From the NCBI RefSeq assembly GCF_026153515.1, contig NZ_CP110644.1:2385501-2449500 (forward strand): a stretch of DNA of 64,000 bases. Reading direction: 5' to 3'. A model generated the notes under the pieces. That model was not told where the DNA came from. It was given only the letters and a program-made list of their open reading frames with translations, and did no database searches. This document shows positions 1-9,037 of the stretch, piece after piece. Within the stretch, counting starts at the first letter, position 1; the number at the start of each line of letters is the position of its first letter. This stretch comes from Pseudomonas sp. KU26590 (GTDB lineage Bacteria > Pseudomonadota > Gammaproteobacteria > Pseudomonadales > Pseudomonadaceae). A program made the translations under genes and the position numbers.

Positions 1-457
1 CGAAGAAATGCTCATCGCAGTTATTGCCACTGCCACTGCGATCAACCACCAGGAAGTCATCCCGCTTTTCGATCGTCAGCACCGGGTGGTGCCAGACGCC
101 GCGATGGTAATTAACACCCTGCCTGCCATTGGTGATGAAGGCGCGGGTCAACTCGGGTTCGGGTGCATCGCCAAGGGGCGCGACCACGACCAGAAAAGGA
201 TGGCCGAGCAGCGGAATAAAGGCCTGGCTGCCCAGCGGATGGCGCTCCAGCATGCTGATGGTCAACGGCATGTCCAGCGCCTCGGCGCGGAAGATGCTGA
301 TGATCGCCTTGTCGTCCGTTTCAACCTCGGCCAGACGGTGAAAGCGCATGGTAGAGCCGTTGTTGATCATGAAATGATCGCTGCCATCGGTTTCGATGAC
401 ATCGCCAAACGGGGCGAAGGCTGCCTTGGTCAACGGCTCGATGATCAGTGTGCGCAT
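1..457 (-). CDS. allA: Ureidoglycolate lyase AllA (3' end beyond the left edge)
   Basis: Splits ureidoglycolate into glyoxylate and urea, the last step of allantoin degradation in the cytoplasm. The visible 152 codons start MRTLIIEPLTKAAFAPFGDV and carry the family blocks INNGSTMRFHRLA, LERHPLGSQAFIPL, ITNGRQGVNYHRGVWHHP and the C-terminal GNNCDEHFF. E. coli AllA is about 160 residues, so only a short tail is missing past position 1. The start at 457 is the first ATG in frame. It lies downstream of alc in the same direction, separated by a REP pair, and completes the puuE-uraD-alc-allA order. Family assignment is firm; the exact end cannot be seen. Confidence 0.93.
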   Translation of the reverse strand, partial: MRTLIIEPLTKAAFAPFGDVIETDGSDHFMINNGSTMRFHRLAEVETDDKAIISIFRAEALDMPLTISMLERHPLGSQAFIPLLGHPFLVVVAPLGDAPEPELTRAFITNGRQGVNYHRGVWHHPVLTIEKRDDFLVVDRSGSGNNCDEHFF

Positions 458-521
458 GCGGGGCCTTCTTTCTCGTTATTCGTAAATGAAAACACTGTGG
501 TCTTTGGTCTACGCAATCTTT

Positions 522-656
522 TGTAGGAGCGTGGCTTGTCCCGCGATCTGGCGCGAAGCGTCAGCAAGACCGGCGCACTCGGTGTATCAGACAGAGCGCA
601 GTTGCCGCTATTGCGACGACTTCGTCGCCGATCGCGGGACAAGCCACGCTCCCACA
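522..656. repeat. REP pair, GTGGCTTGTCCCGCGATC type
   Basis: Two head-to-head arms, TAGGAGCGTGGCTTGTCCCG and its inverted copy CGGGACAAGCCACGCTCCCA, enclose about 70 bases. It sits between alc and allA. The same element with nearly the same arms recurs at 22714-22852 after zipA. It resembles known Pseudomonas REP/BIME elements and can form a long hairpin in an alc-allA transcript. Confidence 0.85.
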
Positions 657-666
657 GGGTCAGGTG

Positions 667-1662
667 TTATTTCGCGACCTTGCCCAACACCCGCAACCGG
701 CTCACGCCGCCGTCCGGGAACACGTTCAGGCGAATATGGGTAATCGGCCCCAGCGCCTTGATCTGCTCGGCGAAGGTGTGTTCGGCGTGCATTTCCAGCT
801 TCTGGCTTGGCAGCAGTTCGCGCCAGAACAGGCTCTGGGTTTCGATCTGGCTGTCGGTGCCGCCTTTGACGAACGCCGCCTGAATAGAGCAGCTGTCCGG
901 GTAGTTGCCTTTGAAGTGCAGGGTATCGACGACGATCTGTTCCACTTCACCAGCATGACCCAGCGCCACGATCACCCAGTCATTGCCAGGGGTGCGGCGA
1001 CGTGCGGTTTCCCAGCCGTCGCCCATGTTCACGCCACGGCCCGGGTTGAGGATGTTGCTCATGCGCCCGAAATGCTCGTCGGAGCAGGCCAGCGCACGAC
1101 CACCATTCAGCGCGGCGGCCAGGTCGATCTGCTCGTTGTCGCCCACCGCCGTCCAGTCCCGATGGGGCACGCCGTACACGCGCAAACGCGCCACGCCGCC
1201 GTCGGGGTAAATATTGAAACGCAGGTGGCTGTAGGCCTTGGCGTCAGCGATCTCATGGTAATGGTGGCTGTCGCCCTTTAGCTCGACGGCCGGCAGCACT
1301 TCTGTCCATTCGGTGTTTTCATCCGGCTCACCCGATGCCAGGAAGCACGCCTCCAGCGAGGCCGAGGGCGGGTAGTTTCCGGTGAAGTACGAGGTGTCGA
1401 TGTCCACGCCCTTGATCGAACCGGCGACGCCCAGACGAATCACGGCGGTGTCGTAACCTTCGAAGCGCTTGCGGCGCGACTCCCAGCCGTCCATCCACTT
1501 GCCGTTGTCGTCGAACACGCCTTCTTTCCAGACCGCAGGCGTCGGCTGGAACAGGCGGTTGGCGTCCGCGAACCAGTCATCGGTGACGGACAGGATCTTC
1601 GTCCCCAGACGCGCATCGGCCAGGTTGACGAACTTCTCGAAGGGTGCGGCGTAAGCTTTCAT
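667..1662 (-). CDS. alc: Allantoicase
   Basis: Hydrolyses allantoate to ureidoglycolate and urea. The 331-aa protein starts [20 protein letters not shown] and shows the internal duplication typical of allantoicase. The first half carries WESRRKR with [24 protein letters not shown], the second WETARRR with [24 protein letters not shown], and each is followed by the [16 protein letters not shown] or [16 protein letters not shown] motif. Length fits the family. It is 41 bp after uraD on the same strand and upstream of allA, so it is likely one transcript with puuE-uraD. No unusual features. Confidence 0.96.
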   Translation of the reverse strand: MKAYAAPFEKFVNLADARLGTKILSVTDDWFADANRLFQPTPAVWKEGVFDDNGKWMDGWESRRKRFEGYDTAVIRLGVAGSIKGVDIDTSYFTGNYPPSASLEACFLASGEPDENTEWTEVLPAVELKGDSHHYHEIADAKAYSHLRFNIYPDGGVARLRVYGVPHRDWTAVGDNEQIDLAAALNGGRALACSDEHFGRMSNILNPGRGVNMGDGWETARRRTPGNDWVIVALGHAGEVEQIVVDTLHFKGNYPDSCSIQAAFVKGGTDSQIETQSLFWRELLPSQKLEMHAEHTFAEQIKALGPITHIRLNVFPDGGVSRLRVLGKVAK

Positions 1663-1703
1663 TCTTTTTGTCTGCCTTTGATAGGGGGCGTGGGAAAGGT
1701 CGG

Positions 1704-2219
1704 TCAGAGGGCTTGCAGGCGAAACAGGGCAATCTTGTTGATCTCGGCCAGCGCGCAGGCGAACTCGACGTCGGTCGAGTTGTGAATGCGCGTCTCGAAG
1801 GCCGCCAGGATCTGATGCCGGTTGCTGCCTTTCACCGCCATGATGAAGGGGAACGCGAACGTCGCCTTGTAGGCGTCGTTCAGCTCGGTGAAGCGCTGAA
1901 ACTCTTCGGCCGTGCAGTGGTGGATACCGGCGCCAGCTTGCTCGGAGGTACTGGCTTCGGTCAGTTGGCCTTGCACGGCGGCTTTGCCGGCAAGGTCAGG
2001 GTGAGCGTTGATCAGCGCCAGTTGCGCGGCGTGATCGGCACTCAACAGGATGTCGCTCATGCGTGCATGCAGCGTCTCGATGTCGTCGAGCTCGTGCAGT
2101 TGGCCCCGGTCATAGGCCTGTTCGGCGACCCAGGGCGAGTGTTCGTAAATATCCCCGAAGGCGTGGACGAATTCGTCGCGGCTGAGGGCGGAGGGCGTCA
2201 GGGTTTGAAAACGGCTCAT
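1704..2219 (-). CDS. uraD: OHCU decarboxylase
   Basis: Decarboxylates 2-oxo-4-hydroxy-4-carboxy-5-ureidoimidazoline to (S)-allantoin. The 171-aa protein has the family order: an N-terminal [20 protein letters not shown] block, the [11 protein letters not shown] motif with the catalytic histidine, [13 protein letters not shown], and then FPFIMAVKG with the conserved C-terminal FETRIHN. Its ATG overlaps the puuE stop by 4 bases (ATGA), which indicates translational coupling. With UraH it forms the two-step route from the uricase product. Confidence 0.95.
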   Translation of the reverse strand: MSRFQTLTPSALSRDEFVHAFGDIYEHSPWVAEQAYDRGQLHELDDIETLHARMSDILLSADHAAQLALINAHPDLAGKAAVQGQLTEASTSEQAGAGIHHCTAEEFQRFTELNDAYKATFAFPFIMAVKGSNRHQILAAFETRIHNSTDVEFACALAEINKIALFRLQAL

Positions 2220-3142
2220 TCGGCGGCTCCATTGAAGGGATGAACCTGATGCCAGTGCCGCGCGATTTCCACACGGCGGGCGAACCAGACCTGCTCGTGG
2301 CCTTTGACGTACTCAAGAAAACGCTGCAGGGCGGCCAGTCGGGCAGGGCGGCCAATCAAGCGGCAGTGCAGGCCGATCGACAGCATTTTTGGCGCCTCGG
2401 CCCCTTCGGCGTATAGCACGTCGAAGGCGTCTTTCAGGTAATCGAAAAAGTCGTCGCCCTTGTTGAAACCCTGCACCTGGGTGAAGCGCATGTCGTTGGT
2501 GTCCAGCGTGTAGGGGATCACCAGGTGCGGCTTGCCGGTGGCGTTGTTCGGCTCCCAGTAGGGCAGGTCGTCGTCGTAGGTGTCGCAGTCGTAGAGAAAA
2601 CCGCCTTCTTCCATCACCAGCCGCCGGGTGTTGGGGCCGGTGCGCCCGGTGTACCAGCCCAGCGGCCGTTCGCCGGTGAGTTCGGTGAGGATGCGGATGG
2701 CTTCGAGCATGTGCTCGCGCTCCTGCGCCTCGTCCATGTTCTGGTAGTCGATCCAGCGGTAGCCGTGGCTGCAGATCTCATGGCCGGCGTCGACCATGGC
2801 GCGGATCACGTCCGGGTGACGCTGCGCGGCCATGGCCACGGCGAAAACGGTGAGCGGGATATCAAATTGCTTGAACAGTTTGAGCACCCGCCACACGCCG
2901 GCACGGCTGCCGTATTCGTAGAGCGATTCCATGCTCATGTTGCGCTGGCCCTGGAGCGGTTGCGCGGCGACCATTTCGGAGAGGAACGCTTCGGATTCCT
3001 TGTCACCATGCAGAATGTTGCGCTCGCCGCCTTCCTCGTAATTGAGCACGAACGACAGCGCGATACGGGCATTGCCTGGCCAGTGCGGATGGGGCGGGTT
3101 GCTGCCGTAACCGATCAGGTCGCGTGGGTAGTCGGCGCTCAC
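2216..3142 (-). CDS. puuE: Allantoinase PuuE (polysaccharide deacetylase fold)
   Basis: Metal-independent allantoinase of the polysaccharide deacetylase superfamily; it hydrolyses allantoin to allantoate. The protein begins MSADYPRDLIGYGSNPPHPH and has FVLNYEEGGE, GHEICSHGYRWIDYQ and ERPLGWYTGRTGPNTRRL. I chose the GTG at 3142 (308 aa) because AAGGAA lies 8-9 bases upstream and because this is the usual length. The open frame extends 18 codons further to 3196 without homology-like sequence. A TTGTATACAA palindrome lies 89 bp upstream at 3231-3240, and the gene leads the puuE-uraD-alc(-allA) transcript. Confidence 0.94.
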   Translation of the reverse strand: MSADYPRDLIGYGSNPPHPHWPGNARIALSFVLNYEEGGERNILHGDKESEAFLSEMVAAQPLQGQRNMSMESLYEYGSRAGVWRVLKLFKQFDIPLTVFAVAMAAQRHPDVIRAMVDAGHEICSHGYRWIDYQNMDEAQEREHMLEAIRILTELTGERPLGWYTGRTGPNTRRLVMEEGGFLYDCDTYDDDLPYWEPNNATGKPHLVIPYTLDTNDMRFTQVQGFNKGDDFFDYLKDAFDVLYAEGAEAPKMLSIGLHCRLIGRPARLAALQRFLEYVKGHEQVWFARRVEIARHWHQVHPFNGAAE

Positions 3143-3523
3143 TGCGAGATTCCTTCTGTGCGTGTTGTATGTTGCAGTGGCTGTCTGACATTGCAATACG
3201 ATGCAGTGGACTGCCGTTGCGGTGAAAATATTGTATACAACCTTGACCGCATTTTGTAAGCCTGTTTTTTCTTTTCTTACGAAGGCTCGTGCTGCAAGAA
3301 ACCTGCCTTATTGGTCAGGATCTTTAGAAAAAACCTAATAATTTCCTCACTGCGCTGTGAAATACCGGTTATCCAGACGCGACGAGCAAAACGGGCTATT
3401 AAACGACATCTATTGTGTACAATTTATGTTCAAAGTGTCTTAATCACTCATCGCCCGCATCCATTGAGCCCTTAATCGGTGCGTGTGCCTGACTTCCACT
3501 TCTCAAGCGAGGCCCCGACAAGC
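3143..3523. promoter_or_regulatory. puuE-uraH divergent promoter region with two GntR-like palindromes
   Basis: The 381-bp gap separates divergent puuE and uraH. It holds the perfect palindrome TTGTATACAA at 3231-3240, 89 bp before puuE, and TTGTGTACAA at 3413-3422, 111 bp before uraH. The same motif recurs in the permease/gntR gap at 9163 and 9267. FadR-subfamily GntR regulators typically bind T-GT-N-AC-A palindromes (known for the family), so I infer control by the GntR protein at 9396-10160. No other gene was seen here. Confidence 0.65.
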
Positions 3524-3877
3524 ATGGGACGACTGACCACACACGTACTGGACGCCGCTCACGGGTGCCCCGGCAGCGCCATTCACATCGCGCTTTACCG
3601 GGTTGAAGGCGAACGGCTGGAGAAAGTCGCCGACGCCGTGACTAACGCCGACGGTCGATGCGACGCGCCATTGTTGCAGGGCGATGATTACCGTTCAGGC
3701 GTCTACCAATTGCAATTCCACGCGGGTGATTACTACCGCGCCAAAGGGGTTCAACTGCCCGACACCGCGTTTCTTGATGTCGTCGTGCTGCGCTTCGGCA
3801 TTGATGCCGCGCAGGACCACTATCACGTGCCGCTGCTGATCTCGCCTTATAGTTATTCGACCTATCGAGGGAGCTAG
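3524..3877 (+). CDS. uraH: 5-Hydroxyisourate hydrolase (transthyretin-like)
   Basis: Opens the ring of 5-hydroxyisourate, the uricase product, to give OHCU. The protein begins MGRLTTHVLDAAHGCPG, the conserved family start with its active-site histidine, and ends with the diagnostic YRGS tetrapeptide after HYHVPLLISPYSYSTYRGS. The ATG at 3524 gives 117 residues, the normal length; a GTG at 3479 would add 15 residues with no family match. No export signal remains with this start, so it should be cytoplasmic. It is transcribed away from puuE and is followed 50 bp later by the DUF3830 gene. Confidence 0.95.
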   Translation: MGRLTTHVLDAAHGCPGSAIHIALYRVEGERLEKVADAVTNADGRCDAPLLQGDDYRSGVYQLQFHAGDYYRAKGVQLPDTAFLDVVVLRFGIDAAQDHYHVPLLISPYSYSTYRGS

Positions 3878-3927
3878 GGGGGCAACCCCTCGGATCACCG
3901 CCATGCCTATTGAGGAGATAACGTTGC

Positions 3928-4353
3928 ATGACCACGCTTAAAATCACCGCAGGCGGGTATCAGTTTCTCGCCGAAACCAACCCCGATGCCCCGCAAACTG
4001 TCGCGGCGTTTCTCGCGTTGCTCCCCTATCGTCAGAAGCTTATTCACGTGCGTTGGAGTGGCGAGGGATGCTGGGTGCCATTGGGTGAGTATCAACTTCT
4101 GAAGGGCGAGGAGCCCATCGGCTTCGAGAATCACACCAGTCATCCTTCCGTGGGTGACATTCTTTTCTACCCCGGTCCCTATAGCGAAACCGAAATTCTC
4201 GTGGCTTACGGCTCTTGCTGCTTTGCCAGCAAAATGGGGCAACTGGCGGGCAATCACTTTCTGACCATCGTGCAAGGCAAGGAAAACTTGCGCGCCCTGG
4301 GCGTGAAGACGTTATGGGAAGGTGCTCAAGAGATCGTATTCGAGCGGGCGTGA
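3928..4353 (+). CDS. DUF3830 family protein (cyclophilin-like fold)
   Basis: The 141-aa protein begins MTTLKITAGGYQFLAETNPD and matches the DUF3830 pattern as I recall it: an N-terminal beta strand set, APQTVAAFLALLP, HVRWSGEGCWVPLG, HPSVGDILFYPG, EILVAYG and a closing VKTLWEGAQEIVFE. Proteins of this family are predicted to have a cyclophilin-like barrel and no function is established. It lies 50 bp after uraH on the same strand (GAGGAG upstream), so it may be co-transcribed, and precedes the MFS and gamma-glutamyltransferase-like genes. A link to purine nitrogen use is inferred from position only. Confidence 0.75.
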   Translation: MTTLKITAGGYQFLAETNPDAPQTVAAFLALLPYRQKLIHVRWSGEGCWVPLGEYQLLKGEEPIGFENHTSHPSVGDILFYPGPYSETEILVAYGSCCFASKMGQLAGNHFLTIVQGKENLRALGVKTLWEGAQEIVFERA

Positions 4354-4804
4354 AGTTCACACTCGGCAAGGTGGCTGGATCTATTCCCGGCGTGCGCTAT
4401 GAATGAAGAGGGCGGCCGTGTTCGGATCGCTCTTCTCATACCCGGTAATACCGTTGCTGGCGTTGTAAACCGTTTCAGCCTGGTGCACTGCGTGCGTCGC
4501 TGCACCGGCGTCGGGCGATGAGGTGACTCCGTATTTTGCGCGTGTCCGTTAGGCGCTATAGGTCGGCCCTTTAGCGATAGACAAGCCTATGCAGGGCGCG
4601 TACGTTGTTTTCCACTCATTGTTTAGTTGGACTTATATATAAATTATATTTCGGATAAATAACCGAAAGGCTGACGCGCGGACGAAAGTTTTTATGGGCA
4701 TACATTTAGTTTTTAATAAACAGAAAAGTTGAGGTGCTTTAAGTAACTGGCATGCGGTTTGCTCTTGACCTTGGCTCGATAAACTCACATTCGAGCCTAA
4801 TGCC
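4354..4804. other. Intergenic region before the OFA-type MFS gene
   Basis: About 450 bp without a convincing gene. The second half (near 4631-4745) is notably AT-rich, with TATATATAAATTATAT around 4636, and probably holds the promoter of the MFS gene. I saw no TTGTATACAA or TGAC-N6-GTCA site here, so the MFS and gamma-glutamyltransferase pair may be regulated apart from the purine genes. Confidence 0.4.
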
Positions 4805-6076
4805 ATGAGCAGTGATCAATACATTATTGAAGGCGCCCGTGCGCCTGTTGCGACCGCCCGTTGGTATCAACTTGTCATCGGTGTTGTGTGCATGATGGCG
4901 ATTTCCAGTCCGCAATATGTCTGGACGCTGTTTACCGGCCCGCTGACCAACAAACTCGGTGTTTCGCTGGCGCAAGTGCAAATCACCTTTTCCCTGTTGA
5001 TTATTTTGCAGACATTCTTTTCCCCGGTGCAGGGCTATCTGGTCGATCGTTTTGGCATTCGCCTGCTGGTCGGTCTGGGTTGCACGTTGTCCGGCCTTAG
5101 TTGGGTGCTGGCCAGTCAGGCTTCTTCTCTGAGCATGCTGTACTTGAGTTATGGCGTGGTCGGTGGCCTGGGCACCGGGATTGTCTATGTGGGCATTGTC
5201 GGTCTGATGGTGCGCTGGTTCCCTGACCGTCGCGGTTTCGCGGCAGGCGCCGTGGCCGCAGGCTATGGCATGGGCGCAATGCTCACCACGTTTCCTATCA
5301 GCAACAGTCTGCAAAGTGCTGGCATGGAACAGACCATGATGACGTTCGGCCTCGTGCTGGGCGTGGTCGGGCTTGCCGCGTCGCGGTTTTTGCGTCAACC
5401 ACCGGCACTGTTGCGTGATACGGCGGTGGCGCAAACGGCGCAGACCGTTTCTGATGTCGCGCCCCGCGAGATGCTCAAGACCCCAGTCTTCTGGCTGATG
5501 TTTGCCATGTTCACCATGATGTCCACGTCCGGCCTGATGGTGACTTCGCAGATGGCCAGCTTCGCCAAGGATTTCGGCATGACCACCGTCATGGTGATGG
5601 GCATGGCGGCCTTGCCACTGGCCTTGACCATTGACCGTGTCTGCAATGGTCTGACCCGGCCGTTGTTCGGCTGGATTTCCGACCGTTTCGGCCGCGAAAA
5701 CACCATGGCGTTCGCGTTTCTGTTTGAAGGTGTAGCCATGACGCTGTGGTTGCTGACCAGTGATAACCCGGTGCTGTTCGTACTGTTGTCGGGTGTCGTG
5801 TTCCTGGGCTGGGGTGAAATATTCTCCCTGTTCCCCTCAACCCTGACCGACACCTTCGGCACCCGCCACGCCACCACCAACTACGGTTTTCTGTACATGG
5901 CGCAGGGGATTGGCGCGGTGTTTGGCGGTCCGGTTGCAGCGCTGCTGCACCAGTACACAAGTAGCTGGTACCCGGTTTTTGCGGTGGCCATCAGCTTTGA
6001 CATCGTCACCGCTCTGCTGGCCTTCTTCGTGCTCAAACGCATGCGTATGAACTGGCTTGCCGCACACGCTCTGTAA
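4805..6076 (+). CDS. MFS transporter, oxalate/formate antiporter (OFA) type
   Basis: A 423-aa inner-membrane carrier with about 12 hydrophobic segments. The start WYQLVIGVVCMMAISSPQY and the motifs LTNKLGVSLAQVQ, GYLVDRFGIR, YGVVGGLGTGIVYVG and RPLFGWISDRFGREN are typical of the OFA family (relatives of OxlT), which moves small mono- and dicarboxylates. The substrate cannot be read from the sequence. A gamma-glutamyltransferase homologue follows 23 bp later, so the two form an operon, and the carrier may import the substrate of that enzyme or export its product. Confidence 0.85.
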   Translation: MSSDQYIIEGARAPVATARWYQLVIGVVCMMAISSPQYVWTLFTGPLTNKLGVSLAQVQITFSLLIILQTFFSPVQGYLVDRFGIRLLVGLGCTLSGLSWVLASQASSLSMLYLSYGVVGGLGTGIVYVGIVGLMVRWFPDRRGFAAGAVAAGYGMGAMLTTFPISNSLQSAGMEQTMMTFGLVLGVVGLAASRFLRQPPALLRDTAVAQTAQTVSDVAPREMLKTPVFWLMFAMFTMMSTSGLMVTSQMASFAKDFGMTTVMVMGMAALPLALTIDRVCNGLTRPLFGWISDRFGRENTMAFAFLFEGVAMTLWLLTSDNPVLFVLLSGVVFLGWGEIFSLFPSTLTDTFGTRHATTNYGFLYMAQGIGAVFGGPVAALLHQYTSSWYPVFAVAISFDIVTALLAFFVLKRMRMNWLAAHAL

Positions 6077-6099
6077 TTTTTATAAAAAGGAATCTGCGC

Positions 6100-7689
6100 A
6101 TGTTGAACACCACACTGGCCGCTCGCGGCATTGCCGTTGCGCCTCACAGTCTCGCTGCACAATCGGCGCTGGCGGTATTGCGCGAGGGCGGTAACGCGAT
6201 CGAGGCGATGGTCGCGGCAGCCGCCACGATTGCGGTTGTGTACCCCCACATGAACAGCCTGGGCGGCGACGGTTTCTGGCTGATCATGCCTGCCCAGGGC
6301 GAGCCGGTGGCCATTGACGCCAGCGGTCCGGCTGGCAGTCTGGCGACCCTGAGCCGCTACGAAGGCATGAGCAAAATCCCGACCCGTGGCGTCGATGCGG
6401 CGCTGACCGTGGCGGGAACCGTAGGCGGCTGGCAGGAGGCCTTGGCAGTTTCGGCGCAATGGGGTGGCCATACTCCTTTGCCGCGCCTGCTCGAAGACGC
6501 GATCCACTACGCACGGTCTGGAATTCCCACCACCGTCTCCCAACACGTCGCCACATCTACCAAGCAGGCTGAGTTGCAGCATGTGCCGGGTTTTGCAGAG
6601 ACGTTTTTGCCGAACGGCGCAGCGCCGCAAGCCGGCAGTCTGTTCCGGCAACCGCGTCTGGCGGACACGCTGCAAGCCTTGGCCGACGACGGTCTGGACA
6701 GTTTCTATCGTGGGGCGCTTGCCGATTCCATTGCCCATGATCTGGAGGCTCTGGGCGCGCCGGTGACCCGTGCCGATCTGGCCAGTTACCGGGCCAGGCG
6801 TGTGCGCCCCCTTGAGCTGAACCACAGCGCAGGTACGGTTTACAACCTGACGCCCCCTAGCCAGGGGCTGGTTTCGCAGCTGATCCTGGGGATTTCCGAT
6901 CACGCAGGTTTGGCCTCACATGCCGCGGACGAGGCCGACCATATTCATACCCTGGTGGAGGCGACCAAGCTCGCATTCGCACTGCGCGATGGCCACATAA
7001 CGGACCCCGAGCACATGACTATCGACCCTCAGAGCTGCCTGGCGCCGGACAACCTGCAAGCGCTGGCAGCGCGCATTGATCCGCAGCAAGCCGCGCCGTG
7101 GGGTGAAGGCAAGGGGCCGGGCGACACGATCTGGATGGGGGTGATCGATAACGACGGGCTTGCGGTTTCCTTCATTCAGAGCATTTACCACGAATTCGGC
7201 AGCGGCGTGGTGTTGCAGGGCTCGGGCCTGAACTGGCAAAACCGCGGCGCCTCGTTCAGTCTCGACCCTGAGCACTTGTTGGTCTTGAAGCCGGGCAAGA
7301 AGCCGTTCCACACGCTCAACCCTGCGGCGGCCCGCTTGGAGGATGGCCGCGCCATGGTCTACGGCACCATGGGGGGCGACGGTCAGCCGCAGACGCAGGC
7401 GGCGGTGTTCAGCCGGTACGCGGTGTTTGGTCAGCCATTGCAGCAGGCGGTGACGGCGCCGCGCTGGTTACTGGGGCGGACCTGGGGAGACACGTCGGAC
7501 ACCCTGAAACTGGAGTCGCGTTTCCCGGAATCCGTTGTCGATGAACTCAAGCGCCGTGGCCACGAGGTCGAGTTGCTTGAGGCCTTCACTGAAACCATGG
7601 GGCATGCCGGGGCTGCGGTGCGTCTGGTCAATGGCAGCTTTGAAGGCGCTTTCGACCCGCGTGGCAACGGCGCAGCCGCCGGCTATTGA
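6100..7689 (+). CDS. Gamma-glutamyltransferase family hydrolase
   Basis: The 529-aa protein belongs to the Ntn-hydrolase gamma-glutamyltransferase family. It has the N-terminal AVLREGGNAIEAMVAAAATI and MNSLGGDGFWLI blocks, the central TPPSQGLVSQ, and the processing site in PGDTIWMGVIDNDG, where Thr343 is the expected nucleophile. FGSGVV, a C-terminal MGGDGQPQ and APRWLLG follow. No signal peptide is visible, unlike periplasmic Ggt, so it is probably cytoplasmic. It follows the OFA-type carrier. The sequence around the nucleophile differs from true Ggt (TTHYS), so another amide or gamma-glutamyl substrate is likely. Confidence 0.85.
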   Translation: MLNTTLAARGIAVAPHSLAAQSALAVLREGGNAIEAMVAAAATIAVVYPHMNSLGGDGFWLIMPAQGEPVAIDASGPAGSLATLSRYEGMSKIPTRGVDAALTVAGTVGGWQEALAVSAQWGGHTPLPRLLEDAIHYARSGIPTTVSQHVATSTKQAELQHVPGFAETFLPNGAAPQAGSLFRQPRLADTLQALADDGLDSFYRGALADSIAHDLEALGAPVTRADLASYRARRVRPLELNHSAGTVYNLTPPSQGLVSQLILGISDHAGLASHAADEADHIHTLVEATKLAFALRDGHITDPEHMTIDPQSCLAPDNLQALAARIDPQQAAPWGEGKGPGDTIWMGVIDNDGLAVSFIQSIYHEFGSGVVLQGSGLNWQNRGASFSLDPEHLLVLKPGKKPFHTLNPAAARLEDGRAMVYGTMGGDGQPQTQAAVFSRYAVFGQPLQQAVTAPRWLLGRTWGDTSDTLKLESRFPESVVDELKRRGHEVELLEAFTETMGHAGAAVRLVNGSFEGAFDPRGNGAAAGY

Positions 7690-7690
7690 T

Positions 7691-9037
7691 TTACAGAAAC
7701 ACAAACTTGGCAATGAAGATCACGCAGAGCGCCCACAGGCTGACCGAAATCTGTCTGTGTTTGCCGGTCCCGGCTTTGAGCACTACGTAAGTGATGAAGC
7801 CCAGCGCGATGCCGTCGGCGACTGAGAACGTCAGCGGCATCATGATCGCGGTGACGATCGCCGGAATGCTGTCGGTGGCTTCGTCCCAGTCGATGTGCGC
7901 CATGCCGCCCATCATCAACATCGCCACGTAAATCAATGCACCTGCCGTCGCGTAAGCGGGAATCATCCCGGCTAGCGGGGCGAAGAACATCGCCGCCACG
8001 AACAGCACACCCACGGTCACGGCGGTCAGCCCCGTCCGCCCCCCGGCCGCCACGCCCGAGGCGCTTTCCACGTAACTGGTGACTGGCGGCACACCGACCA
8101 TTGCGCCGAACACGCTGGACGCGCTGTCGGCCTTCAAGGCCCGCGAGAGGTTTTCGATGCGGCCGTCTTCGCGCACTAAACCGGCGCGCTGTGCCACACC
8201 CATGAGCGTGCCGGCTGTGTCGAACATGTGCACGAACAGAAACGCCAGCACCACGCTGATCATGCTGACGTTGAACACGCCGGCCAGGTCCATGGCCATC
8301 CAGGTCGGCGCCAGGCTCGGCGGCATGGAGAAGATGCCGTCGTAATGCACCAGCCCCAGGCCCCAGCCGGCCAGCGTCACGGCGATGATGCTGATGAGGA
8401 TCGCGCCGAACACCCGGTGATAGCTGAGCACGGCAATCATCAGAAAACAGATGGCGGCGAGCAGCGGACCGGGTTCACGCAGCGAGCCGAGCTTGATCAG
8501 CGTCGCCGGGCTGTCGACCACGATGCCGGCGGTCTTCAGGCCAATCAGCCCGAGAAACAGCCCGACCCCCGCGCCCATGGCGTAACGCAAGCTGACCGGG
8601 ATGCTGTTGAGCAGCCATTCGCGGACGCGCGACAGGGTCAGGATCATGAAGATCACGCCCGAGACAAATACCGCGCCCAGCGCCGTTTCCCAGCTGTAAC
8701 CCATAGTGCCGACCACGGTGTAGGTGAAGAACGCATTCAGGCCCATCCCCGGCGCCAGGCCCACCGGCCAGTTGGCGTACAGCCCCATCAGCAGGCAACC
8801 CAGCGCGGCGGCGATGCAGGTCGCAACGAACGCCGCGCCATGATCGATGCCGGCGTCGGCCATGATGTTGGGGTTGACGAAGATGATGTAAGCCATGGTG
8901 ATGAAGGTCGTGAGCCCGGCCAGCAGCTCGGTTCGGACGGTCGTGCCGTGCAGGCTCAGCTTGAACAGGCGTTCAAGCAGGCCTTTGCGCGGCAGCGTGA
9001 GATCCAGGGGCGTGGCTTCGGTTTTGCGACTTTCCAC
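7691..9037 (-). CDS. NCS2-type purine (adenine/guanine/hypoxanthine) permease
   Basis: A 448-aa integral membrane protein of the AzgA-like NCS2 branch. It shows TTFITMAYIIFVNPNIMADAG near the N-terminus, the hallmark GLAPGMGLNAFFTYTVVG, VPPVTSYVESASGVAAGGRTGL and HIDWDEATDSIPAI. It starts at a GTG (9037) with GAGG 8 bases upstream. Its 3' end meets the gamma-glutamyltransferase gene 1 bp away, convergently. Upstream it shares a divergent promoter with the GntR gene, containing TTGTATACAA (9163) and TGAC-N6-GTCA (9123). It probably imports guanine or hypoxanthine for GuaD and Xdh; the exact base cannot be told. Confidence 0.9.
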   Translation of the reverse strand: MESRKTEATPLDLTLPRKGLLERLFKLSLHGTTVRTELLAGLTTFITMAYIIFVNPNIMADAGIDHGAAFVATCIAAALGCLLMGLYANWPVGLAPGMGLNAFFTYTVVGTMGYSWETALGAVFVSGVIFMILTLSRVREWLLNSIPVSLRYAMGAGVGLFLGLIGLKTAGIVVDSPATLIKLGSLREPGPLLAAICFLMIAVLSYHRVFGAILISIIAVTLAGWGLGLVHYDGIFSMPPSLAPTWMAMDLAGVFNVSMISVVLAFLFVHMFDTAGTLMGVAQRAGLVREDGRIENLSRALKADSASSVFGAMVGVPPVTSYVESASGVAAGGRTGLTAVTVGVLFVAAMFFAPLAGMIPAYATAGALIYVAMLMMGGMAHIDWDEATDSIPAIVTAIMMPLTFSVADGIALGFITYVVLKAGTGKHRQISVSLWALCVIFIAKFVFL

